Shown piece by piece: positions 53,511 through 63,377 of a DNA stretch of 64,000 bases. Numbering within the stretch: the first letter of the stretch is position 1; each line of letters opens with the position of its first letter. The DNA lies in assembly GCF_023072595.1 (NCBI RefSeq), contig NZ_JALLGK010000001.1, positions 496,001 to 560,000 on the forward strand. Reading direction: 5' to 3'. Under the pieces are notes generated by a model. That model was given only the letters and a program-made list of their open reading frames with translations. It was not told the origin of the DNA and searched no databases. The position numbers and the translations under genes were made by a program. The stretch comes from Streptomyces sp. XM4193 (GTDB lineage: Bacteria > Actinomycetota > Actinomycetes > Streptomycetales > Streptomycetaceae).

Positions 53511-54116
53511 ATGGTTGCGGTGAAGGCGTACGCGGTCGGAGTGGTTGCCGGAGCGATGGTGCTGGTGGCGGGCCCCGCCGCGCAGGCCGCCTCGCCCGGG
53601 CCGCCACCGAGCGCACCCTCCTCCTCCCGGGCTCCGGACGCCGGTGACGGCGCGTTCTTCCCGGTCCCGGAGTTCCCGTTCGCGGTGCCGCCGGGGCTGA
53701 CCCCGCCGCCGCCCGTCGACCCGGTGCCGGACGGCGAGACGTACGAACAGGGCGAGCTGCCCCCCGGCGGCGACGGCACCGGCACCCCGACGCCGCCGCC
53801 GTCCTCCGGCGACGAACCGCAGACGACCGGACCCACCCCGGAGCCGTCCGAGCCCCGGACGCGCTCCGGCCGGCCGGCGGACGCGGGCGACGCACCGCCG
53901 CCGGGCGCGCTGCACGCCCCCGAGGCACCGAGCACGGCAGACACGCCCGCCTTCGCCGAGGACTCCAACGACGGCGCGGAGGACACCCGCGCGGAGGAGA
54001 GCCTGGCGCTGCGGGGCGGCGAACCGCTGCTGCCCGTGCTGCCCCTGGGCGCCGGCCTGGCCTCCCTGGGGCTCGGCCTGGCCGCGCTCGGCTACCGCCT
54101 GCGCCGCAACGCCTGA
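53511..54116 (+). CDS. Secreted Pro-rich protein with C-terminal membrane anchor
   Basis: 201 residues from ATG 53511 (GGGAGGA directly before it; GTG 53520 is the alternative with better spacing). Signal peptide VKAYAVGVVAGAMVLVAGPAAQAA, then ~130 residues of Pro, Ser, Asp and Glu with little order, then a helix (PVLPLGAGLASLGLGLAALGY) and a basic end YRLRRNA. This is an LPXTG-like surface layout without the LPXTG itself. Likely a wall-spanning stalk. No known family. The 393-bp gap before it (53118-53510) contains degenerate GGCACGGGC repeats and no gene. Confidence 0.78.
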   Translation: MVAVKAYAVGVVAGAMVLVAGPAAQAASPGPPPSAPSSSRAPDAGDGAFFPVPEFPFAVPPGLTPPPPVDPVPDGETYEQGELPPGGDGTGTPTPPPSSGDEPQTTGPTPEPSEPRTRSGRPADAGDAPPPGALHAPEAPSTADTPAFAEDSNDGAEDTRAEESLALRGGEPLLPVLPLGAGLASLGLGLAALGYRLRRNA

Positions 54117-54239
54117 CCGCCGCCCGGCACGGGCCCGGTGCGCGCGTACGGGCGGGGCGGTCCGCCCCGTGTCCGGTGCCGCTCCCGCCTTCGGGACCAT
54201 CCGGGAACACCCGTGGACGCCAAGGTGCAGAATGGGGGT

Positions 54240-54803
54240 ATGACACAGCCGATGCATGAACGGTCGCAGGAGAACCCCCAGGTCCTGGTGGTCGGCCCGG
54301 ACGGGATGGCCCTCGGCAGCGCCTCCTCCGGGAGCGAGGGCTCCGAGGAGGACGAGCCCCGCGAGGTGCCCGTGACGGAGATGGTCGAGCAGCCCGCGAA
54401 GGTCATGCGAATCGGCAGCATGATCAAGCAGTTGCTGGACGAGGTGAAGGCCGCGCCGCTGGACGAGGCGAGCCGGGCGAGGCTGAAGGAGATCCACGCC
54501 AGCTCGGTCAAGGAGCTGGAGGACGGCCTCGCGCCCGAGTTGATCAACGAGCTGGAGCGCATCTCGCTGCCGTTCACCGACGAGGTGGTGCCCAGCGAGT
54601 CCGAACTGCGCATCGCACAGGCGCAGTTGGTCGGCTGGCTGGAGGGCCTCTTCCACGGCATCCAGACGACGCTGTTCGCCCAGCAGATGGCGGCCCGCAC
54701 CCAGCTGGAGCAGATGCGGCGCGCGCTGCCGCCGGGCGCGATGGAGGGCCACGAGGGCGCCGACGGCGTCGAGGGCCCGGTGCGTTCCGGCCCGTACCTC
54801 TGA
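54240..54803 (+). CDS. bpa: Bacterial proteasome activator (Bpa/DUF2587)
   Basis: 187 residues from ATG 54240, probably leaderless with CAGAAT (54228-54233) six bases upstream. Disordered acidic N-terminus, then the four-helix core (MVEQPAKVMRIGSMIKQLLDEVKAAPLDEASRARLKEIHASSVKELEDGL...LVGWLEGLFHGIQTTLFAQQM). The protein ends GPYL; in mycobacterial Bpa a C-terminal GQYL docks into the 20S proteasome to open its gate without ATP. Streptomyces have 20S proteasomes, encoded elsewhere. Monocistronic. Confidence 0.9.
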   Translation: MTQPMHERSQENPQVLVVGPDGMALGSASSGSEGSEEDEPREVPVTEMVEQPAKVMRIGSMIKQLLDEVKAAPLDEASRARLKEIHASSVKELEDGLAPELINELERISLPFTDEVVPSESELRIAQAQLVGWLEGLFHGIQTTLFAQQMAARTQLEQMRRALPPGAMEGHEGADGVEGPVRSGPYL

Positions 54804-54831
54804 CCCGACCGCGCCGAGCGGAAGCGCCACG

Positions 54832-54871
54832 AGCCGGCCCGCGCCGGCCCGCGCCGGCCCGCGCCGGCCCG
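54832..54871. repeat. Four 10-bp GCCGGCCCGC repeats
   Basis: GCCGGCCCGC repeated four times between bpa and its terminator; non-coding. Confidence 0.75.
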
Positions 54872-54878
54872 CACTGAC

Positions 54879-54932
54879 AACGCCGTACGGGCGGCCCGCA
54901 GCAGGATCGCTGCGAGCCGCCCGTACGGCGTT
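54879..54932. terminator. Bidirectional terminator between bpa and bkd operon
   Basis: 17-bp perfect arms AACGCCGTACGGGCGGC (54879-54895) and complement (54916-54932), with an inner CGCAGC/GCTGCG stem. Serves both convergent units. Confidence 0.88.
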
Positions 54933-54963
54933 ATCGTGCGTCACGGCCGGAGGCCGACGCGGA

Positions 54964-56502
54964 TCACGTCCAGGTGATGAGCCGCTTGGGGTGCTCCAGC
55001 ACCGCCGCGACGTCCGCGAGCACCCGGGAGCCCAACTCCCCGTCCACCAGCCGGTGGTCGAAGGAGAGCGCCAGGGTGGTGACCTTGCGGGGCTTGACCT
55101 CTCCCTTGTGCACCCAGGGCTGGTCCTTGATCGCGCCGAAGGCGAGGATCGCGGACTCCCCGGGGTTGAGAATCGGTGTGCCGGTGTCGACGCCGAAGAC
55201 GCCGACGTTGGTGATGGTCACCGTCCCGCCCTGCATGTCCGCCGGCGAGGTCTTGCCCTCGCGGGCGGTGGAGACCAGGTCACTCAGGGCGGTGGACAGC
55301 TCCGGCAGCGTCTTGGCGTGCGCGTCCTTGATGTTCGGCACGATCAGACCGCGCGGGGTCGCCGCCGCGATGCCCAGGTTGACGTAGTCCTTGTAGACGA
55401 TCTCCTGGTTGGCCTCGTCCCAGGACGCGTTGACGTCGGGGTTGCGGCGGATGGCGACCAGCAGGGCCTTGGCGACCAGCAGCAGCGGGTTCACCCGCAG
55501 CCCGGCCATCTCCGGGTCCTCCTTGAGCCGCTTGACCAGCTTCATCGTCCGCGTCACGTCGATGGTGACGAACTCCGTCACGTGCGGCGCGGTGAAGGCG
55601 CTGCCGACCATCGCGGCGGCGGTCGCCTTCCGTACGCCCTTGACCGGCACCCGGCGCTCGCGGATCGAGGTGAGCGACTGCGGCTCGACCGCCGGTGCCT
55701 GCGAGGCCGCCGCCCGGGACGAACCCTGCTCGGCGGGCTGCGCCGCGGGCGCCGGCTGCGCGGCCGGCCGGCCCGCGGGTGCGGAGGCGGCGGCGTGCAC
55801 GTCGTCACGGGTGACGACGCCGTCGGGGCCGGTCGGCACGATCAGCGCCAGGTCCACGCCCAGGTCCTTCGCGAGCTTGCGCACCGGCGGCTTGGCCAGC
55901 GGCCTGCCCCCGTCGCGCTGCTCGCCGCCCTGCGCGGGCACCGAGGGCTGCTCGGCGGGTGTGTGGACGGTGCCGTTGAGCTCGCCCTGCACGGCCTGCT
56001 GGGCGGCCCGCGCCGAGGCTTCGGCCGGCTCGGCGGGTGCCGCGGCTGCCGGCGCACCCGCGGACTGCTTGCGCGGACGGCGCTTGGTGGACGACGCCGC
56101 GACGCCGTAGCCGACCAGCACCGGCTCGCGCTTGGCGGGCGCGGCCTCCCCGGCGCCGTCGTCTGCGGGCTCGGCCACCGGTGCGTCCGTCGCCGGTGCC
56201 TGCGGGGCATCGGCGGGCCCGGCGCCCGGGTCGGTGTCGACGGTGATGATCGCCGTGCCGACGTCGACGGTGGTGCCCTCGCCGAAGTGCAGATCGCTGA
56301 CCGTGCCGTTGAACGGGATGGGCAGCTCCACGGCGGCCTTGGCCGTCTCGACCTCGCAGACGACCTGGCCGTCGGTCACCGTGTCACCGGGCTTGACCAG
56401 CCAGGACAGGATCTCCGCCTCGGTCAGGCCCTCGCCCACGTCCGGCATCTTGAACTCGCGGAAGCGCTGGGCGTTTCCGGTCGGTGTACTCGTCACGCTC
56501 AC
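54964..56502 (-). CDS. bkdC: Dihydrolipoamide acyltransferase E2 of branched-chain 2-oxoacid dehydrogenase
   Basis: 512 residues from ATG 56502. One lipoyl domain (residues 15-90; the lipoyl Lys is in EVETAKAAVEL), a long Ala/Pro-rich linker with repeated PAEPAE-type segments, the E1/E3-binding domain (PVRKLAKDLGVDLALIVPTG), and the catalytic domain ending with the HxxxDG active site (SFDHRLVDGELG). Transfers branched acyl groups to CoA, supplying isobutyryl- and methylbutyryl-CoA for branched fatty acids and polyketide starters. Last gene of the three-gene operon; E3 is encoded elsewhere. Confidence 0.94.
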   Translation of the reverse strand: MSVTSTPTGNAQRFREFKMPDVGEGLTEAEILSWLVKPGDTVTDGQVVCEVETAKAAVELPIPFNGTVSDLHFGEGTTVDVGTAIITVDTDPGAGPADAPQAPATDAPVAEPADDGAGEAAPAKREPVLVGYGVAASSTKRRPRKQSAGAPAAAAPAEPAEASARAAQQAVQGELNGTVHTPAEQPSVPAQGGEQRDGGRPLAKPPVRKLAKDLGVDLALIVPTGPDGVVTRDDVHAAASAPAGRPAAQPAPAAQPAEQGSSRAAASQAPAVEPQSLTSIRERRVPVKGVRKATAAAMVGSAFTAPHVTEFVTIDVTRTMKLVKRLKEDPEMAGLRVNPLLLVAKALLVAIRRNPDVNASWDEANQEIVYKDYVNLGIAAATPRGLIVPNIKDAHAKTLPELSTALSDLVSTAREGKTSPADMQGGTVTITNVGVFGVDTGTPILNPGESAILAFGAIKDQPWVHKGEVKPRKVTTLALSFDHRLVDGELGSRVLADVAAVLEHPKRLITWT

Positions 56503-56519
56503 GACTCTCCTCAGCCCTC

Positions 56520-57509
<990 letters not shown>

Positions 57510-57511
57510 GG

Positions 57512-58888
57512 TCAGTTGACCTCCTGGTGTGCGGAGTCCTCGAAGGAGGCCATGTACGCGGCGAACTGGGCGCGCTCCTCGTCCACGAGGGCGTGGCCGT
57601 CGGCGTAGATGTTCTCGAAGATGGCCATGGTGTCGGGGTCGGGCATGGTGCGGATCTTCTCCCGCACGGAGAGGCCGAGCTGCTCGCTCTCCTCCTCCAG
57701 CGCGCTGAAGAACGCCTCGTCCGCCAGGCCCTCGCTCTCCAGGTAGCGGCGCACCCGCAGGATCGGGTCCTTGCTCTCCCAGGAGGCGCGCTCGTCGTCG
57801 GCGCGGTAGCGGGTCGGGTCGTCGGAGGTGGTGTGGGCGCCCATCCGGTAGGTGAACGCCTCGACCAGCATCGGGCCCTGGCCGGAGCGTGCGTGCGCGA
57901 GCGCGGCGCGGGTGACCGCGAGGCAGGCCAGCACGTCGTTGCCGTCGACCCGTACGCCGGGGAAGCCGAAGCCCTGGGCGCGCTGGTAGATCGGCACCCT
58001 GGACTGCTTCTCGGTGGGCTCGGAGATCGCCCACTGGTTGTTCTGGCAGAAGAAGACCACGGGCGCGTTGTAGACCGCGGAGAAGGTGAACGCCTCCGCC
58101 ACGTCGCCCTGGCTGGAGGCGCCGTCGCCGAAGTAGGCGATGACGGCCGCGTCGGCGCCGTCCTTGGCCACGCCCATCGCGTACCCGGTGGCGTGCAGTG
58201 CCTGGGAGCCGATGACGATCGTGTACAGCTGGAAGTTGTTGGTGTTCGGGTCCCAGCCGCCGTTGTTCACACCGCGGAACATGCCGAGCAGATTGGCCGG
58301 GTCGACGCCGCGGCACCAGGCGACGCCGTGCTCGCGGTAGGTGGGGAAGACGTAGTCGTCCTCGCGCAGCGCGCGGCCGGAGCCGATCTGGGCGGCCTCC
58401 TGGCCCAGCAGCGAGGCCCACAGGCCCAGTTCGCCCTGGCGCTGGAGGCTGGTGGCCTCCGCGTCGAAGCGCCTGGTCAGGACCATGTCCCGGTACAGGC
58501 CGCGCAGTTCCTCGGCGCTGAGGTCGATCTCGTACTCGGGGTGGGTCAGCCGCTCGCCCTCGGGCGTCAGCAGCTGTACGAGCTGCGGCTCGTCCTGCCG
58601 GCCGCCTGCCGTCGCCGCGGCGTTGCGGGTCGTCGTCCCGGCGGCGGGCGCCTTCGCGCTCCTGGCCGCCGACTTCGCGGCGGGCTTGGCCGCCGTCTTG
58701 GCCGCCGACTTCTTGGCGGTCCTGGCCGCGGGCTTGGCGGTCTTGGCCGCGGGCTTGGCCGCGCTCCTGGCGGGCGACTTCTTCGCCGGCGACTTGCTCG
58801 CGGCTGCCGTTGTCGCGGTCTTGGCTGACGTGCGCTTACCGCTGCTGCGACGCGCTTCGTCGCGCGCGGCAGTGCTTTCCACGGTCAC
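57512..58888 (-). CDS. bkdA: 2-oxoisovalerate dehydrogenase E1 alpha subunit with Lys/Ala-rich N-terminal tail
   Basis: 458 residues; GTG 58888 with GGAGGAG seven bases upstream. Residues 20-80 are an unusual tail of repeated AAKPAAKTA/SAKTA units, like histone H1 or HupS tails, and should be disordered and positively charged. The enzyme part starts near residue 90: thiamine diphosphate motif GDGASSQGDVAEAFTFSAVYNAP...NNQWAIS and the phosphorylation-loop region RMGAHTTSDDPTRYR. It decarboxylates the keto acids of Val, Leu and Ile. First gene of the bkd operon. Confidence 0.94.
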   Translation of the reverse strand: MTVESTAARDEARRSSGKRTSAKTATTAAASKSPAKKSPARSAAKPAAKTAKPAARTAKKSAAKTAAKPAAKSAARSAKAPAAGTTTRNAAATAGGRQDEPQLVQLLTPEGERLTHPEYEIDLSAEELRGLYRDMVLTRRFDAEATSLQRQGELGLWASLLGQEAAQIGSGRALREDDYVFPTYREHGVAWCRGVDPANLLGMFRGVNNGGWDPNTNNFQLYTIVIGSQALHATGYAMGVAKDGADAAVIAYFGDGASSQGDVAEAFTFSAVYNAPVVFFCQNNQWAISEPTEKQSRVPIYQRAQGFGFPGVRVDGNDVLACLAVTRAALAHARSGQGPMLVEAFTYRMGAHTTSDDPTRYRADDERASWESKDPILRVRRYLESEGLADEAFFSALEEESEQLGLSVREKIRTMPDPDTMAIFENIYADGHALVDEERAQFAAYMASFEDSAHQEVN

Positions 58889-59454
58889 GAGTGCTCCTCC
58901 GTCGGTCCGGCCCCCGGGGTCTCCGGTTGAGCCAGTGCGGCTCGCCCGGTACCGCCACGGCGCACGGGGTGGGTGCGGCGCGAAGCGTGCCGAGCGTGAC
59001 AGGTGTCCATTCACCACGGCCCGCCCCAGGCACGTTACCCAGTTTCCCCCGTGGCTGTTTGCGCCTTTGACCTGCGACTTTTCTTGGAAATCCAACTAGT
59101 TTTCCGCCCTTGTCGCAGTGGCCGGGGATACCACTGGTCACAGCCTTGCAAGCCCTGTGGACTAACGCACGTTAACCTGCGCCCCCGGACGACGGGAAGA
59201 GCAGAACACGGGTCAGTATGTGAGACGGAAACCGGGTCAATCGCCGGAAATGGCATGAGAGCGCGATCATTTGTTGCCCTCTGCGATCAATTGAGCACCC
59301 GCGGTTGTCGGGTTGTTGCGAGTGGCCCGCGCTCACCCGGCGGAGCGACCCGCGGCCGGCGGAGCGACCCGCGACAGAGAGAGCCCGGCCCCCGGCAGCG
59401 TGTGCTGTCGGGGGCCGGGCTCCGTTGCACGGGGTCGAGCCGGTGGTCCGGGGC
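58889..59454. promoter_or_regulatory. Gene-free region upstream of the bkd operon
   Basis: 566 bp with an AT-richer middle (59030-59300). Features: CAGTGG-N9-CCACTG (59116-59136), TAACG-CA-CGTTA (59163-59174), and an 11-bp direct repeat GCGATCA(T/A)TTG at 59263 and 59283, spaced 20 bp. These are candidate operators, for example for an Lrp-type or GntR-type regulator. The kinase terminator occupies the right end. Confidence 0.45.
59381..59422 (-). terminator. Terminator of the 59455-61038 kinase
   Basis: 14-bp perfect arms GAGCCCGGCCCCCG (59381-59394) and complement (59409-59422), with an additional short inner stem. 33 bp after the kinase stop. Confidence 0.8.
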
Positions 59455-61038
59455 CTACGGTCCGGAGGCGCCCACGTCCGTGCCCTGATCGGTCCCCTGG
59501 TCCGTGCCCTGGTCGGTCCCCTGGTCCGTGCCCTGGTCGGTGCCCTGGTCCGCGCCGCCGTCCGCGCCGCCGTCCTGGCCCTCGCTGGGACTGCCGTCGG
59601 TGCCGTCGATGGTGCCGCCGCCGACCGGGTCGGTGGGGGAGTCGCTGGGCGTCGGGTCCCCGGACGTCTCGGGGTCGCTGGGCGAGAAGCTGGGCGACTC
59701 GGGCGGCTTGGGCTGCCAGGTGTCCGGGTCCTCCGGGGTCTCCTCCTCGGTGGGCTCCGGGTCCTCGGGCGGGTCCTCCGAAGTCTGCGACGGCGTCGGC
59801 GACTTGCTGGGCTCGCCGCCGCCCCCGCTTCCGCCGTCGCCCGTGTTGTTCATGGCGAAGAAGACGCCCGCCGCGATGGCGAGCACCGCGAAGAAGGCGA
59901 TCAGCGCGTACTTGGTGCCGCCGCCGCGACCGCTGTCGGCGCGCGTGGAGCCCTCGTACCCGCCGTCGTCGCGGTCGGGGCGGCCGAGCAGCATCGGGGG
60001 CTGCGCGGTGGTCGGCGCGTCCCCGTGCGCCACGGCCGGACTGCCCATCGCCGGAGTGCCGCCGGCGTGCACCGGGCCGGTGTTCCACAGGCCGCCGGTG
60101 TGGCCGCCCTGCTCCTGGAGCTGGCGCAGCGCGTACTGGGTGAGCCCGCGCATCTCCTCGGCCGACTGGAACCGGTCGTCCGGCTCCTTGGCCAGCGAAC
60201 GCATCACCAGCCCGTCCAGCTCCGGCGGTACGTCCTCCATCAGCTGCGACGGCGGGATCGGGTCGTCCTGAACGTGCTGGTAGACCACCGACAGTGGGGT
60301 CTCGCCGACGAACGGCGGGCGCTGGGTGAGCAGTTCGTAGAGGAGGCAGCCGGTGGCGTAGAGGTCCGAACGGGCGTCCACCGTCTTGCCGAGCGCCTGC
60401 TCGGGCGAGAGGTACTGCGGAGTGCCCATGACCATGCCGGTCTGGGTCATCGTCTGGGACGCGCCGTGCAGCGCACGGGCGATGCCGAAGTCCATCACCT
60501 TGACCGCGCCGGTCTCGGTGATGATGACGTTCGCCGGCTTGATGTCCCGGTGCACGATGCCGTGCTGGTGGCTGTAGGCCAGCGCTTCCAGCACGCCGGA
60601 GACGATGATCAACGCCTGGTCGGCGGGCGGGGATTCGGCGGTGAGCAGCAGGTCCCTGATGGTCCCGCCCTCGACCAGCTCCATCACGATGTACGGCACG
60701 GTCTGACCGGCCGCGGTGTCCTCGCCGGAGTCGTAGACCGCCACCACGGCGTGGTGGTTGAGCCCGGCGACCGACTGTGCCTCGCGGGTGAAGCGGGCCT
60801 TGGAGACCGGGTCCTCGGCGAGGTCGGAGCGCAGCAGCTTCACCGCGACCGTACGGCCCAGGCGCACGTCCTCGGCGGCGAACACCTCGGCCATGCCACC
60901 GCGGCCCAGACGTCTGGTCAGGCGGTAACGGCCGTCCCCCACAAGGCCGTTGTTGCCCCAGTTTCCGGTGTGTCCCGCGGCACCGCCGTCCGGCTCGTCG
61001 GGCCCGTCGGGCCCGGAAGCGGAGTGTGTCTGTGCCAT
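59455..61038 (-). CDS. Membrane Ser/Thr protein kinase (PknB family)
   Basis: 527 residues from ATG 61038. Kinase domain residues 35-300: RYRLTRRLGRGGMAEVFAAEDVRLGRTVAVKLL, catalytic loop HRDIKPANVII, DFGIA, and the activation loop SQTMTQTGMVMGTPQYLSPEQ with likely autophosphorylated Thr. One membrane helix (YALIAFFAVLAIAAGVFFA, about 380-398), then an extracellular tail with no PASTA domain: acidic Pro/Glu/Ser-rich, ending in six GTDQ-like repeats encoded by 12-bp units at 59476-59547. Divergent from a PASTA kinase; the pair probably arose by duplication. Confidence 0.92.
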   Translation of the reverse strand: MAQTHSASGPDGPDEPDGGAAGHTGNWGNNGLVGDGRYRLTRRLGRGGMAEVFAAEDVRLGRTVAVKLLRSDLAEDPVSKARFTREAQSVAGLNHHAVVAVYDSGEDTAAGQTVPYIVMELVEGGTIRDLLLTAESPPADQALIIVSGVLEALAYSHQHGIVHRDIKPANVIITETGAVKVMDFGIARALHGASQTMTQTGMVMGTPQYLSPEQALGKTVDARSDLYATGCLLYELLTQRPPFVGETPLSVVYQHVQDDPIPPSQLMEDVPPELDGLVMRSLAKEPDDRFQSAEEMRGLTQYALRQLQEQGGHTGGLWNTGPVHAGGTPAMGSPAVAHGDAPTTAQPPMLLGRPDRDDGGYEGSTRADSGRGGGTKYALIAFFAVLAIAAGVFFAMNNTGDGGSGGGGEPSKSPTPSQTSEDPPEDPEPTEEETPEDPDTWQPKPPESPSFSPSDPETSGDPTPSDSPTDPVGGGTIDGTDGSPSEGQDGGADGGADQGTDQGTDQGTDQGTDQGTDQGTDVGASGP

Positions 61039-61344
61039 CAGTCCTCGCCGAGGTTGGAACCCGCGGGGCGCGGGCGAGCGTGTGGGGGGAGTAACGGGTC
61101 ATCCAACCCGCTTCCGGTGAGGGCTGGCAAGTTCGGTCCACGGCTTGGCAGGACCGAGGCCGCCGGCTCTGTCACCGCCGCGACGTACCATGCGCGTGCG
61201 GCAGGTCACGGAACCGGATGCGCGGCTTGACTCGTCAGACCCCTCGGGCAGACTGGGGGCCTTGGACATACCGATCAACAGCAACCGTACATGCGCAGAG
61301 AACGGTCCGTAGGGGGCTGCGGCGCCGAGGGGGAAGCAGTCAAG
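61039..61344. promoter_or_regulatory. Divergent promoter region of the two kinases
   Basis: 306 bp. For the plus gene a possible promoter is TTGACT (61227-61232), 16 bp, CAGACT (61249-61254). No operator recognised. Confidence 0.45.
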
Positions 61345-63042
61345 ATGAGCGACGTCGGCGGTCAGCCAGCCAACTTCGAGGGCCGCAGTGTCGGCGGCGG
61401 CCGCTATCAGCTGGGGAGGCTGCTGGGGGCCGGAGGCATGGCTTCCGTCCACCTCGGCCACGACAATGTGCTGGACCGCCAGGTCGCGGTCAAGACCCTG
61501 CACAGCGAGCTGGGCCGGGAGGCGGCGTTCCGCGAGCGGTTCCGCCGCGAGGCGCAGTCCGTCGCCAAGCTCACCCACACCAACATCGCGGCCGTCTTCG
61601 ACTCCGGCGAGGACGAGATCGACGGCGCGATGGTGCCGTACATCGTCATGGAGTACGTCGACGGCCCGCCGCTGCGCAGCCGGCTCGACGAGGATGTCGC
61701 CCAGTTCGGCGCGATGCCGACCGACACCGCGCTGAAGGTCACCTCGGACGTGCTGGCGGCGCTGGACACCAGCCACGAGATGGGCCTGGTCCACCGGGAC
61801 ATCAAGCCGGGCAACGTGATGCTCAACCGCCGCAACGTGGTGAAGGTCATGGACTTCGGCATCGCCCGTGCCATGCAGTCCGGCGTGACCTCGATGACGC
61901 AGACCGGCATGGTCGTCGGCACCCCGCAGTACCTCTCGCCCGAGCAGGCGCTCGGCCGCGGCGTGGACGCCCGCTCCGACCTCTACACGGTCGGCATCAT
62001 GCTCTTCGAACTCCTCACCGGGCGGCTGCCGTTCGACGCGGACTCGCCGCTGGCGATCGCGTACGCGCACGTCCAGGAGGAGCCGGTCGCGCCCTCGACC
62101 ATCAACGCCTCCATCCCGCCGGCCGTCGACGCCCTGGTCGCCCGCGCCCTGCGCAAGAACCCCAACGAGCGCTTCCCGAGCGCCGAGGCGATGCAGCAGG
62201 AGGTCGACCGCATCCGGCACTCCGGCGCGGCCTCCGGCCTCACGCCGACGATCATCGGCACCGGGCCGGCGCAGAGCGGCGCGGGCATCGCCCAGTCGGT
62301 CTTCCCGCCCGTCGGCTCGGCGACGACCCCGCCGCCGCCCAGCAGCACCCCGCCGCCCGGCGGTTACGCGACCCCCTCGCCCTACGGCCAGCAGGGTTAC
62401 GGCACGCCGCCGCCCGGCACCGCGCCGATGGGCCAGGTGACCTCGTACTCCGGCAGCCAGCCCGCCTACAACCAGAACAACGGCGGGACCAAGAACCTGG
62501 GCATGATCGTCGCCGCCGCGGTGACGGCGATAGTCGTGGTGGCCGCGGTCGGCATCATCATCGCGCTCAACCGCGGCGGTGAGGACGACAGCGCGGGCAG
62601 CAGCGGCGGCGACTCCGGCGGCTCCAGCGCCTCGGCCGGCCTCGACCCGGGCACCGACCCCGGCACGGACACGGGCGACACCGGAGACACCGGCGACTCC
62701 GGCGGCGACGATGACGACGACGACCCCACCGGCAAGTTCAAGGAGGGGGACAAGACTCGGACCATCGAGTCGGAGAAGTGCACCGACGCCCGTCCCTACT
62801 TCTCGGACCGCGACAAGGAAGACCCGCGGCCGACGATGCCGGACTTCGAGATCAAGCACATCGACTCGGTGAAGGCGTGCATCGAGGCGGCGGGTTGGAA
62901 GCTCGACACCGACTACTCCGAGATGGACGAGAACACCTACGGCAAGGGCACCGTGATGTCCCAGTCGCCGCGGAAGAACGGTCCGTACGACCCGAAGACC
63001 GAGATCAAGATCACCATCTCCACGGGCAAGCCCAGCAGCTGA
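61345..63042 (+). CDS. Membrane Ser/Thr protein kinase with PASTA-like domain (PknB family)
   Basis: 565 residues; I choose ATG 61345 over ATG 61291 because family similarity begins just after. Kinase domain residues 19-285 (RYQLGRLLGAGGMASVHLGHDNVLDRQVAVKTL, HRDIKPGNVML, DFGIA, SMTQTGMVVGTPQYLSPEQ). A Pro/Tyr/Gly juxtamembrane stretch, one helix (LGMIVAAAVTAIVVVAAVGIIIAL, about 390-413), an acidic linker with a run of six Asp, and a C-terminal PASTA-like unit (MPDFEIKHIDSVKACIEAAGWKLD...KGTVMSQSP). PASTA domains bind muropeptides or lipid II, linking the kinase to wall growth. Confidence 0.93.
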   Translation: MSDVGGQPANFEGRSVGGGRYQLGRLLGAGGMASVHLGHDNVLDRQVAVKTLHSELGREAAFRERFRREAQSVAKLTHTNIAAVFDSGEDEIDGAMVPYIVMEYVDGPPLRSRLDEDVAQFGAMPTDTALKVTSDVLAALDTSHEMGLVHRDIKPGNVMLNRRNVVKVMDFGIARAMQSGVTSMTQTGMVVGTPQYLSPEQALGRGVDARSDLYTVGIMLFELLTGRLPFDADSPLAIAYAHVQEEPVAPSTINASIPPAVDALVARALRKNPNERFPSAEAMQQEVDRIRHSGAASGLTPTIIGTGPAQSGAGIAQSVFPPVGSATTPPPPSSTPPPGGYATPSPYGQQGYGTPPPGTAPMGQVTSYSGSQPAYNQNNGGTKNLGMIVAAAVTAIVVVAAVGIIIALNRGGEDDSAGSSGGDSGGSSASAGLDPGTDPGTDTGDTGDTGDSGGDDDDDDPTGKFKEGDKTRTIESEKCTDARPYFSDRDKEDPRPTMPDFEIKHIDSVKACIEAAGWKLDTDYSEMDENTYGKGTVMSQSPRKNGPYDPKTEIKITISTGKPSS

Positions 63043-63060
63043 CCCGCGATTCGCCGCGAC

Positions 63061-63099
63061 ACCGCGCGCCCGGAGCCCCTCGGCCTCCGGGCGCGCGGT
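63061..63099 (+). terminator. Terminator of the PASTA kinase gene
   Basis: 15-bp perfect arms ACCGCGCGCCCGGAG (63061-63075) and complement (63085-63099), 9-base loop, 18 bp after the stop. It is followed by GTCGGCGGGTCGGTGG repeats (63106-63140) in the 335-bp gap before the GntR gene. Confidence 0.85.
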
Positions 63100-63377
63100 C
63101 GTTGTGTCGGCGGGTCGGTGGGTCGGCGGGTCGGTGGGGCGTTGCGTTGTGGGGGCGCTGCGTTGCGGGGCGGGGTGGGCGGATGCGTGCCGCCCGCGGT
63201 CTGCGGACGGCCGGCTGCCGGGGGCGTCGTGGCGCAACAGGCACAACAGCCGTAACGGGCGTACGGGTGCGGGGTCCGGGCGTACGGCGCGCCTCCGCCG
63301 CCGTGAAGTCGCGGGAGCGGATGTCCGGATACTGGAAGCGGCGGTGGGTGTATGGCTCTTGTATCTAAGGTGTGTGC

